DNA from: Dokdonella sp.
GTDB lineage: Bacteria > Pseudomonadota > Gammaproteobacteria > Xanthomonadales > Rhodanobacteraceae
Direction: 5' to 3'
Assembly (NCBI GenBank): GCA_030150315.1
Contig: JASLGB010000031.1
Span: forward strand, 1-5,102
Length of the DNA: 5,102 nt
Below, in pieces: positions 1-5,084 of the stretch. The stretch's first letter is position 1, and every line of letters begins with the position of its first letter. The notes beneath the pieces were generated by a model. The model was given only the letters and a program-made list of their open reading frames with translations, searched no databases and had not been told where the DNA came from. Position numbers and translations under genes: made by a program.

Positions 1-291
1 ATCGATCGACTCCAACAGACGCCGACCGTGGATCACCGCCAGCACCTCAATGCGCCGCTCACCGATCTCGTAGATCAGCCGGTAGCTGTACAGGAACCGC
101 TCGCGGATTCGTTCGTCTCCGAGCTCCGGCACGAGCCGGCCGATCAGCGGCTGCTCACCGATCGATTCGCCCAACGCCAGCAAGGCCTCGACCACGCGTT
201 GTGCGTGATACGGCGAGTCGCGATGGATGTATTCGGCGATCGAGTCGATGTCATCGAGCGAGGCCTGCGACCAGATTACCGTTGCAGCCAT
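1..291 (-). CDS. ParE/RelE-family toxin, C-terminus cut by the window edge
   Basis: Reading the minus strand from the ATG at 291-289 gives 97 codons without a stop up to base 1, so the C-terminus is missing by probably only a few residues (the family is usually 90-105 aa). The protein has the ParE layout: an N-terminal beta strand (VIWS, residues 5-8), a helical hairpin (SLDDIDSIAEYI, then the A30-L40 helix), a P-L-I-G-R turn (48-52), and the C-terminal sheet with YRLIYEI (70-76) and IEVLAVIHGRR (81-91). ParE-type toxins poison DNA gyrase, while RelE relatives cleave mRNA; the sequence alone does not say which applies, though the lack of an obvious RelE catalytic set and the ParE-like strands favour ParE. 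The start overlaps the 3' end of the upstream antitoxin gene by 16 bp and has only a weak GTGAG ribosome site, which suggests translation coupled to the antitoxin. It is the last visible gene of the minus-strand operon. Confidence 0.88.
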   Translation of the reverse strand, partial: MAATVIWSQASLDDIDSIAEYIHRDSPYHAQRVVEALLALGESIGEQPLIGRLVPELGDERIRERFLYSYRLIYEIGERRIEVLAVIHGRRLLESID

Positions 292-503
292 CGGCTCACG
301 CGCTGGCGGGCTTCCTCGGTCGTGTAGCGACGACCCGCCGCGATGTCGGCGCGGCCCTGCCGGACCTTCTCCAGCACGTAGACGTGGTATTGGATGTCTT
401 CCAGCGTCGCATCGTCGGGCAGGTGCTGCAGCAGCTGCTCGACCTCCTGTTTGGCGGTGGCCTGCGCGGTCATCGTCCGCTCCTGTTGGGCGTGTTGGAT
501 CAT
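276..503 (-). CDS. Putative antitoxin partner of the ParE-type toxin
   Basis: This is a small, charged, mostly helical protein of 75 aa from the ATG at 503, or 65 aa from the ATG at 473. From the second start it reads MTAQATAKQEVEQLL, followed by a LPDDATLEDIQYHVYVLEKV segment and a C-terminal GRRYTTEEARQRVSRWLQR tail. That tail (G-x-x-x-s/t-x-E-E-A-x-x-x-h-x-x-W) resembles the toxin-wrapping end of RelB/ParD-like antitoxins. No ribbon-helix-helix or AbrB domain is clear to me, so antitoxin is inferred from its size and its 16-bp overlap with the ParE gene. Both starts have a near-ideal ribosome site six bases upstream: GGAGG (514-510) for 503 and AGGAG (484-480) for 473. The first start lies one base after the recombinase stop codon, in the sequence TAGAATG. 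I give the longer form for its stronger site and coupling, but the shorter form looks more like a natural N-terminus. The antitoxin would bind and neutralise the toxin in the cytoplasm. Confidence 0.75.
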   Translation of the reverse strand: MIQHAQQERTMTAQATAKQEVEQLLQHLPDDATLEDIQYHVYVLEKVRQGRADIAAGRRYTTEEARQRVSRWLQR

Positions 504-514
504 TCTACGCCTCC
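474..514 (-). promoter_or_regulatory. Tandem ribosome-binding sites for two antitoxin starts
   Basis: GGAGG at 514-510 precedes the ATG at 503, and AGGAG at 484-480 precedes the ATG at 473. Both have six-base spacers and both starts are in the same frame. The first site sits inside the last codons of the recombinase gene (L-E-A-stop), so recombinase translation would feed the first start. The second could be used independently and would make a protein ten residues shorter. Confidence 0.6.
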
Positions 515-1527
515 AGCTCTTCATCGCCGTCGCGGCGGCGTTGCAGACCCGCCGCCGGGTGCGTCGCCGCATGCACCGCCTGCAACTTCACGATCGACAC
601 CTTCGTGTAGAACTGCGTCGTGCCGATGTCGGCGTGGCCGAGCATCTCCTGCACGTGCCGCACGTCGGCGCCGTTGTCCAGCATTGCCGTCGCCATCGTG
701 TGCCGGAACAGGTGGCAGGCGCCGGCCTTGTTGACACCCGCCTTGTCCAGGTACTGCCGCACGCGCCAGCTCAGCGCGTTCATCGACAGGCGCCGGCCGT
801 CGAGGTTGAGGAACAGCGCCGGCTCGTGCGGATCGCCTGCCAGCAGTGGCCGTGCCTCGTTCTCGTATTTCGTCACCCACGCCAAGGCACGCTCGCCGAT
901 CGGCACGAAGCGCCCCTTGCCCCCCTTGCCGCGCCGCACGTGCAAGGTGCCACGCTCGCGCTCGATATCGTTCGTGTTCAGCGCCGCCAGCTCCATGCGC
1001 CGGATGCCGGTGCCGTAGAGCAGTTCCAGCATCGCCCGGTCGCGCAGACCCTGCGCATAGGTCACGTCCGGCTGCGCCAGCACCGCCTCGACTTCGCTCA
1101 CCGTCATCGGATCGCGCAGGCCCTTGGGCACGCGCGGCAACTCCACGTCGGCGGCCGGGTTCGACGGCAGGTGCCGGTGCTTCACCAGCCAGCTGAAGAA
1201 CGTGTTGACCGCCCCGAGGATCGCGTTCTGGCCGCTCGCCGACAGCGGCTGCCCGTCGCGGCGCCGATAGCGGAACAGGTGCCGCTGGAACGCCTCCATC
1301 TGCGCGTGCGTCACGTCCTGCGGCCGTTCCAGGCCGTGCTCGACGCACCACGCATTGAAGTGCGCCAGGTGCGACTTGCGCGCCTTGAGGCTGACCTGGC
1401 TCATCTGCCGCACTTCCAGCGCGTCCAGGTGCCGCAGCGCCCATGCCGCCACGCTGTCGGGCGTGCGCGGGGTATCCAGCAGGCGCGAACGCGCCGTCGT
1501 CTGACCCGGGGAACGGACTGCGATCAT
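505..1527 (-). CDS. XerC/XerD-like tyrosine recombinase (integrase)
   Basis: A 340-aa site-specific DNA recombinase. Residues about 20-125 form the N-terminal SAM-like, core-binding domain (VSLKARKSHLAHFNAWC, AILGAVNTFFSWL). Residues about 138-320 form the catalytic domain. All the active-site residues are visible: R176 in GTGIRRMEL, K201 in RRGKGGKGR (the beta-hairpin lysine), H272 and R275 in HLFRHTMAT, H298 in LGHADIGTTQ, and the nucleophile Y307 in FYTKV. Length and spacing match XerC/D and mobile-element integrases (about 300-340 aa), so it should be active. It would cut and rejoin DNA through a 3'-phosphotyrosine link. The ATG at 1527 overlaps the ATPase stop codon as ATGA and has GGAGG seven bases upstream, so the start is secure and translation is coupled. 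Its place in an operon with an ATPase and a toxin-antitoxin pair points to an element-borne recombinase and not the host XerC/D; the 20-residue N-terminal extension and the R/D/E-rich tail (QRRRDGDEELEA) are also atypical of host XerC/D. Confidence 0.95.
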   Translation of the reverse strand: MIAVRSPGQTTARSRLLDTPRTPDSVAAWALRHLDALEVRQMSQVSLKARKSHLAHFNAWCVEHGLERPQDVTHAQMEAFQRHLFRYRRRDGQPLSASGQNAILGAVNTFFSWLVKHRHLPSNPAADVELPRVPKGLRDPMTVSEVEAVLAQPDVTYAQGLRDRAMLELLYGTGIRRMELAALNTNDIERERGTLHVRRGKGGKGRFVPIGERALAWVTKYENEARPLLAGDPHEPALFLNLDGRRLSMNALSWRVRQYLDKAGVNKAGACHLFRHTMATAMLDNGADVRHVQEMLGHADIGTTQFYTKVSIVKLQAVHAATHPAAGLQRRRDGDEELEA

Positions 1528-3374
1528 GGCGCGACCTCCGCAGGGCTCCCGTGACGTGCGTTCTTCGGCTTCGCGGCCTGCGAGGCCGGCAAGGCCGCGC
1601 CAGGACTGGCGGCGAGGGGGATTTGTCCACCCCGCAACCGACGCGCACCCCCGCCGCGACCGGGCCGCGCAGACCCCGCGAGGTTCGCGTTCTGCCCCGC
1701 GAGGTCGGCCTTATCCTCCCGCGAGGTGAATGGTTGACCCCGCGAGGTTTTGCGCTCGACCGCCTCGGACAGGCCCATCACCTGCGGTGCGTCCGTCTGC
1801 GCGTCGCCGTCGAACAGCAGGCCGTAGGTGAACCGCTGCCCCGGCTTGCCGCCATGCTGCGCCACGTAGTCCAGCGTCACCAGCCGATCCAGGTGCACGC
1901 GCAGCTGCGTGTCCGATAGCCCGAGCACCTGCCGCACCTGCCGGCGCGTGAACGCCAGCGCCGACCGCGCGATGCCGAGCGCGGCGACCTGCTCGCCGAC
2001 CCACGCATCCAGCGCCGACAGCACGCGCCGCGTCTGCGGCGGCAGCTCGTCGAGACTGCGGCCGAGCACCGCGTGTGCGAGGCGATTCGCCAAGGCAATG
2101 TCGGCCGGCGTCACCTCGACGTATTCGACGCTCGCACCGTCGACGTCGACGCGCTGCACTTTGCGCTGATGCTGGTGCAACAGCGCGATCGCATCGATCA
2201 GCGCCAGGTACTTCACATGATCGCGACGCAGGCGAACGCGGTCGCTGGCGAAGGTCAGGGATTCGGCATAAGGATTCACGACCGCCAGCGGCCGCAGCAA
2301 GGTCTGCGCGGCGCGGTGCGCCGCCAGCACGTGATCCGAACGTACCTTCGCCTGCAAGCCCGCGAGCGTGCGCGCCTGCCGCTGCCGCGCCTGGATCGCC
2401 GCCGTCTGCTCGGCCGTCTCGTTGATCGTCAGCACCAAGCAGCGGTTCAACAGCTCTTCGTCGATGTCGATCGCCGTCGTCGTCAGGCACAGCATCACCG
2501 GACCGGACACGTGGTATTCCGCCGTGACCAGTTTGCCGGTCTGCGGGTCTTTGCCCGTGCTGGCGATCGTCAGCTCGCCCTGGCTCTGCAACAGCTTCAA
2601 CGCATACGCGGCCTGCCGAACGCCTTCCTCTTCGGCGATGGCGAGGATCTTGTGCTGGAGGTCGCCTTCGCCGAGGTAGAACAAGCTCTGCCCCGTCATC
2701 GCCGAGTAGTGCACGCGCTGGCTCTCCGGCATCAGCGACAACAGCGCATCCATCAGCGTCGATTTGCCCGCCGCCGACGTGCTCTGGATCAACACGGCCA
2801 GCGGCTTGTCGAGCAGGCGCGAGGTCATCGCCAGATAGCCGACCAGCGCGTTGTCGCCTTCGCCGACCACGCCGATCGCTTCCACGTCCGTCACGATGCG
2901 CGAGGCCAGATTCGGATCGCGCAGCAGCGCCAGACCCGCCGCCTCGTCGGCCTCCGACAGCACCGGCAGTTCGGCCGACCGATCCGGCGCCAGCGCGCCA
3001 CGGATCGCCGCTTCCTGCAACGGCTCCAAGGCCAGCACCAGCGCCGACAGGTCGCCAGCGATCGTTTCCTCCGCCACGCCCAGTTCCAGCGCGGCACCTT
3101 TTGCGAACGCCGCCCGGCTGCGCGCCTGGTACAGGTCCAGCGTGTCCAGATACAACCGATCGCCCAACGACAACGAAGTCACCACCTTCATCGATTCCGC
3201 CGACAGGTTGCGACCGAGGCCGCGCACCCGATAGCTGCGCGGACCTCGCGTGACCCGCACGTCGTCCTCGCCGACCACCTCGGCCACGGGAACGGCCGGC
3301 GCCGCCAGCGGGGCGGACAGGACCGGATCGGACGACGCGGACGGTGCAAGCAGCGGGCGGATGGGTCGCGGCAT
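1524..3374 (-). CDS. AAA+ ATPase of primase/helicase type with C-terminal winged helix
   Basis: 616 aa from the ATG at 3374, chosen because it follows a GGAGA ribosome site (ten-base spacer) and because the frame upstream runs back through the operator into sequence that does not look coding. Residues 1-32 are Pro/Ala-rich. Residues 38-135 are a helical region. The ATPase core starts about residue 170: P-loop STSAAGKST at 198-206 (K204, S205), Walker-B-like ILAIAEEE at 243-250, sensor-like LTTT at 297-300, and a likely arginine finger R311 in ELLNRC. Residues about 445-520 look like a winged helix (TRRQVRQVLGLSDTQLRVHLDRL). The last 90 residues are low-complexity and cover the direct repeats. 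From memory, this core resembles the C-terminal part of longer mobile-element primase proteins that start with a CHC2 zinc finger and a TOPRIM domain. Neither is present here, so it may be a helicase/loader or initiator and not a primase. The first P-loop residue is Ser instead of Gly/Ala. It is the first gene of the operon and is divergent from the regulator. Confidence 0.85.
   Translation of the reverse strand: MPRPIRPLLAPSASSDPVLSAPLAAPAVPVAEVVGEDDVRVTRGPRSYRVRGLGRNLSAESMKVVTSLSLGDRLYLDTLDLYQARSRAAFAKGAALELGVAEETIAGDLSALVLALEPLQEAAIRGALAPDRSAELPVLSEADEAAGLALLRDPNLASRIVTDVEAIGVVGEGDNALVGYLAMTSRLLDKPLAVLIQSTSAAGKSTLMDALLSLMPESQRVHYSAMTGQSLFYLGEGDLQHKILAIAEEEGVRQAAYALKLLQSQGELTIASTGKDPQTGKLVTAEYHVSGPVMLCLTTTAIDIDEELLNRCLVLTINETAEQTAAIQARQRQARTLAGLQAKVRSDHVLAAHRAAQTLLRPLAVVNPYAESLTFASDRVRLRRDHVKYLALIDAIALLHQHQRKVQRVDVDGASVEYVEVTPADIALANRLAHAVLGRSLDELPPQTRRVLSALDAWVGEQVAALGIARSALAFTRRQVRQVLGLSDTQLRVHLDRLVTLDYVAQHGGKPGQRFTYGLLFDGDAQTDAPQVMGLSEAVERKTSRGQPFTSREDKADLAGQNANLAGSARPGRGGGARRLRGGQIPLAASPGAALPASQAAKPKNARHGSPAEVAP
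1675..1748 (-). repeat. Four direct repeats of a 10-bp motif, 21-22 bp apart
   Basis: The motif ACCTCGCGGG (minus strand; CCCGCGAGGT on plus) occurs perfectly at 1675-1684, 1696-1705, 1718-1727 and 1739-1748. Start-to-start distances are 21, 22 and 21 bp, about two helical turns, so all copies lie on one face of the helix. Three of the four continue with one more G. The copies fall in two reading frames of the ATPase gene: TSRG and TSRE (from residues 543 and 550), and DLAG and NLAG (from residues 557 and 564). Selection on the protein would not conserve the DNA word across a frame change, so a DNA-level role is inferred, such as iteron or recombinase arm-type binding sites. A weaker partial copy (CCCGCAACC, 1631-1639) lies 44 bp from the first. 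Confidence 0.85.
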
Positions 3375-3410
3375 GGGCGAGGGTCTCCAAAACGTGTCAA
3401 GCGGAACAAC

Positions 3411-3446
3411 TCGCCCGCATACTACTACTATAAGTAGTATTTTCAA
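3411..3446 (-). promoter_or_regulatory. Possible promoter of the ATPase-recombinase operon
   Basis: On the minus strand, TTGAAA (3446-3441) and TAGTAT (3424-3419) could be -35 and -10 boxes with a 16-bp spacer, placing the transcription start near 3412 and leaving a leader of about 38 bases before the ATPase ATG. The inverted repeat lies between and over these boxes, so a bound repressor would block the promoter. TATAGT (3432-3427) is an alternative -10 without a good -35. The boxes are moderate matches only. Confidence 0.4.
3419..3440. promoter_or_regulatory. Two-register inverted repeat, likely operator of the Cro/C1 regulator
   Basis: In this AT-rich island in a GC-rich region, ATACTACT (3419-3426) is exactly mirrored by AGTAGTAT (3433-3440) around a 6-bp spacer. 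Because the ACT triplet is repeated three times, a second palindrome also exists: TACTACT (3423-3429) with AGTAGTA (3433-3439) around ATA. It lies between the divergent regulator and ATPase genes, where an HTH dimer would autoregulate and control the operon. The core ACTTATAGT on the minus strand recalls the operator boxes of controller (C) proteins of restriction-modification systems; that likeness is from memory. Binding by the adjacent regulator is an inference. Confidence 0.7.
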
Positions 3447-3472
3447 CCACTCTACGCAACCGGGCTTACGGT

Positions 3473-3862
3473 ATGACCGTCTCCACCACCGACAACCTCC
3501 CCGTGGCACTCAGCAAACAGGAACTCGCCTTCTTCGCCCGCCTCGGCGCTCGCATCGCGCAGTTGCGCAAGGAACAGGGCATCACCCAGGTACAGCTCGC
3601 CGAGACGCTCGGCGTCTCGCAGCAGACCATCACCGCTTACGAGGTCGGACGCCGGCGCATCCAGGTGTCGGCCTTGCCAGTCATCGCGCAAGCGCTCGGC
3701 GTCAGCGTCGAAGCGCTCGTCGCCGAGGCACCCAAGCCCGGCAAGCGCGGGCCGGCGCCCAAGCTGCAACAGCAGCTCGAACAGATCAGCCGGCTACCGC
3801 GAGCACAGCAGAAGTTCGTCATGCAGATGCTCGATACCGTCCTGCAGCAGCCCAACGGCTGA
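3473..3862 (+). CDS. Cro/C1 (XRE)-type helix-turn-helix transcriptional regulator
   Basis: A 129-aa cytoplasmic DNA-binding protein. Residues about 24-83 form a complete five-helix HTH_3 domain: ARIAQLRKEQGITQVQLAETLGVS, the recognition segment QQTITAYEVGRR (50-61), and IAQALGVSVEALV. A basic linker (KPGKRGPAPK, 88-97) joins a C-terminal helical stretch (QQQLEQISRLPRAQQKFVMQMLDTVL) that probably dimerises. It most likely binds the inverted repeat 33-54 bases upstream of its own ATG and regulates itself and the divergent ATPase-recombinase-toxin-antitoxin operon. The ATG at 3473 has no clear Shine-Dalgarno sequence; the next candidate, GTG at 3503, has none either and would remove only non-conserved residues, so 3473 is kept. 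No good -35/-10 pair is visible on the plus strand, so transcription may be weak or need activation. The gene is followed 18 bases later by a strong hairpin. Confidence 0.93.
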   Translation: MTVSTTDNLPVALSKQELAFFARLGARIAQLRKEQGITQVQLAETLGVSQQTITAYEVGRRRIQVSALPVIAQALGVSVEALVAEAPKPGKRGPAPKLQQQLEQISRLPRAQQKFVMQMLDTVLQQPNG

Positions 3863-3880
3863 CGCATCGGCGAGTGCAAA

Positions 3881-3911
3881 AGCAAAGCCCGGCGCATGGC
3901 CGGGCTTTGCT
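3881..3911. terminator. Intrinsic terminator hairpin, probably bidirectional
   Basis: AGCAAAGCCCGGC (3881-3893) pairs perfectly over 13 bp with GCCGGGCTTTGCT (3899-3911) around a 5-base loop. It lies 18 bases after the regulator stop codon and about 50 bases beyond the stop of the opposing immunity gene. The minus-strand copy is followed by TTT (a T4 run with the stem end), making it the better terminator for the Rhs-immunity transcript. On the plus strand only the stem's own CTTTGCT supplies U residues. Confidence 0.8.
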
Positions 3912-3962
3912 AAGCGAAGCAGCTCATTAGACGTATAGGCTACGACACAGCCGCCCCATTTC

Positions 3963-4277
3963 CTACCGATCCATATCCAAAAGATCGGAAAATACGCCTG
4001 AATCCTTAACATGATACAGCATGTGCTCAATCTCATCCCTGAAATCCGAAATAATTTCGGATGAAATATCGCCTGGCTGATCCCGCATTTTTCGCAATCC
4101 ATCCACGAGATTTATCAATTTTTCCGCAGACTCGAATATCTCAACAATGGAATAAGCAACCCGATGCGCTCCCGGCTCCCCCTCAAGATCATAAACAGAA
4201 AGATCATCACCACATCGGCGGCTTAAAATATCAGCCACCTCCACGACCAATTTTCCATAATTCTTATTCACTAGCAT
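3963..4277 (-). CDS. Putative immunity protein for the Rhs C-terminal toxin
   Basis: A 104-aa acidic protein from the ATG at 4277. It has no signal peptide or membrane segment and looks helical (LVVEVADILSRRC, AYSIVEIFESAEKLINLVDGLRKM, SEIISDFRDEIEHMLYHV). I do not recognise a named family. The immunity role is inferred from position: it directly follows the Rhs variable C-terminus on the same strand and its start overlaps the Rhs stop by 7 bp, the standard arrangement of polymorphic toxin and immunity pairs. Its acidity (rich in D/E) also fits a protein that caps a basic toxin. It is clearly richer in A/T than the left half of the window, as is the toxin tail, suggesting the two were acquired together. 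No clear ribosome site precedes the ATG, so translation is probably coupled to the Rhs gene. An upstream TTG at 4310 or a GTG at 4271 are possible but poorer starts. Confidence 0.75.
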   Translation of the reverse strand: MLVNKNYGKLVVEVADILSRRCGDDLSVYDLEGEPGAHRVAYSIVEIFESAEKLINLVDGLRKMRDQPGDISSEIISDFRDEIEHMLYHVKDSGVFSDLLDMDR

Positions 4278-4906
4278 GACTTTATGTGAGACCCGGTAGG
4301 AGCAGCACAAGCCTTTTCGAGAGTGCTTCGGATCGCATTAAGTTCCTTTTTGAACCCTGTTATCTCTCTTTCCACAGAACTTGTATATCCGCCGGCTTCT
4401 TTTATTGACTGCAATTTTTCCGTGTGTTCAGCGAGGCGGCGCTCAAGTTTTTGCTGTGACTTCAAGAGCGACTTCAATCCATCCTTTTCCAATTGTCGCG
4501 CGATCTTCTCCATTGTCTTCGCGCTTGGCTCAAAAGCCTTCGCCGCGACCGATGCCTCTTTAATAATCTTGACCGGCGGTAGCACGGCGGCCAGCTCTAG
4601 AGCAGCATCAAACTTGTTCTCCGCTCCTAAATTTGACCAACCTTTGTCATAGGCTTGGCTTACCCCCTCTGCACCGAATACCGTCCACACGGCGTTGGCC
4701 ATGGCCCAGCCGGCGCAGGAAACAGCCCCACATCCCTGCGCACCAGAATCGATCATCTCTGCTACGGAATCACGTCCATCGGGATCGATGTATCGATAGG
4801 GGTTGTTATTGGCATACCAATACCGATTGAAGCTCGCCGCGCCCGCCGCCACCGGATCGGTACTCAGGAACCGCCCCGCCAGCGGATCGTAGTACCGCTG
4901 CTGCAT
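4271..4906 (-). CDS. Rhs protein C-terminus: core end plus variable toxin domain (distal part of a frameshifted gene)
   Basis: This open frame carries the end of an Rhs protein. Numbering from the Met at 4906, residues 1-46 are the Rhs repeat-associated core: QQRYYDPLAGRF, STDP, NRYWYANNNPYRYIDPDGRD. The DPDGR at 41-45 marks the conserved core/toxin junction. In the family, the core forms a shell around the C-terminal toxin, which is released for delivery, often by type VI secretion. Residues 47-211 are the variable region: a small-residue-rich pretoxin-like segment (about 52-118), then a Lys/Glu-rich helical domain (LEKDGLKSLLKSQQKLERRLAEHTEKL, 139-165, probably a coiled coil), then YTSSVEREITGFKKELNAI (174-192) and a Cys-ending tail. 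I cannot assign the toxin activity. Cys at 59, 64, 200 and 211 could form disulphides. The Met at 4906 is internal to the family and not a natural start: the true frame enters from about 4940 (HVTDLATGLSYMQQRYYDP), where a one-base shift separates it from the upstream core. Confidence 0.85.
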   Translation of the reverse strand: MQQRYYDPLAGRFLSTDPVAAGAASFNRYWYANNNPYRYIDPDGRDSVAEMIDSGAQGCGAVSCAGWAMANAVWTVFGAEGVSQAYDKGWSNLGAENKFDAALELAAVLPPVKIIKEASVAAKAFEPSAKTMEKIARQLEKDGLKSLLKSQQKLERRLAEHTEKLQSIKEAGGYTSSVEREITGFKKELNAIRSTLEKACAAPTGSHIKSC

Positions 4907-5084
4907 GTACGACAGGCCGGTCGCCAGGTCCGTGACATGACCCCGTGTAACCCGGCCCCGGGCCCGTCCCCGTCGTCGCGTACACCGCTCCGTACGGCTC
5001 GTGCCGGATCCGTGCCGTCACCACACCGTTCGCATCGGTTTCCGCCACCGGACTACGCAGACCGTCCGTGTGCACGTACGTCAT
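4806..5084 (-). pseudogene. Rhs core segment, proximal part of the frameshifted rhs gene
   Basis: Residues 1-48 of this frame are typical Rhs core (TYVHTDGLRSPVAETDANGVV, ARIRHEPYGAVYATT, GPGYTG). After GYTG (about 4944) the frame turns into non-Rhs sequence (SCHGPGDRPVVHAAAV...) and stops at 4806, while the expected continuation HVTDLATGLSYMQQRYYDP appears in the neighbouring frame. Deleting one G from the G4 run on the minus strand (4944-4941) restores TGHVTD exactly. The gene was therefore one reading frame in its ancestor, or still is if this is a sequencing error. Upstream of the Met at 5084 an in-frame TGA lies at 5099-5097, leaving only 18 bases to judge whether a second shift or a truncated orphan copy is involved. 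Confidence 0.8.
4941..4944 (-). other. One-base insertion in a G4 run that breaks the Rhs frame
   Basis: On the minus strand ACGGGGTCATGTC should read ACG-GGT-CAT-GTC (T-G-H-V) in the Rhs frame; the extra G shifts it by +1. Sequence on both sides is intact Rhs core, so this is a recent event, an assembly error, or a slippage site that switches expression of the toxin tip. Confidence 0.75.

Noticed and set aside
394..1554. Long plus-strand open frame opposite the recombinase
   Set aside because: It is antisense to a gene with a complete tyrosine-recombinase active site, and its His/Arg/Gln-rich translation is typical of GC-rich shadow frames.
1574..1588. Small hairpin CGGCCT-GCG-AGGCCG near the ATPase 3' end
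   Set aside because: Short GC palindromes are common at this composition; it is inside coding sequence with no T-run, and the recombinase follows by ATGA overlap, so a terminator makes no sense.
1675..1748. CRISPR array
   Set aside because: The repeat is only 10 bp with 11-12-bp intervals, far shorter than CRISPR repeats and spacers, and lies inside a gene without cas genes nearby.
2117..2152. Palindromic GTCGAC-rich stretch
   Set aside because: It is explained by alternating Val-Asp/Glu codons in the ATPase (VDVDGASVEYVEV).
3395..3400. Perfect TTGACA (-35 consensus) on the minus strand upstream of the ATPase
   Set aside because: A -10 box 16-18 bp downstream would overlap the ATPase start codon and none is visible there, so it is probably chance.
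2073..3437. 454-codon plus-strand open frame opposite the ATPase
   Set aside because: The translation is Arg/Gln/His-rich with no domain logic and covers the operator and the ATPase promoter; the minus strand carries clear P-loop motifs.
3375..3509. Longer ATPase start at 3509
   Set aside because: The extra 45 residues (Trp/Arg/Val-rich) would be encoded by the operator and intergenic region and have no ribosome site; the ATG at 3374 is better.
3912..3962. tRNA or small RNA gene in the gap
   Set aside because: The gap is only about 50 bases with no cloverleaf or conserved TPsiC arm.
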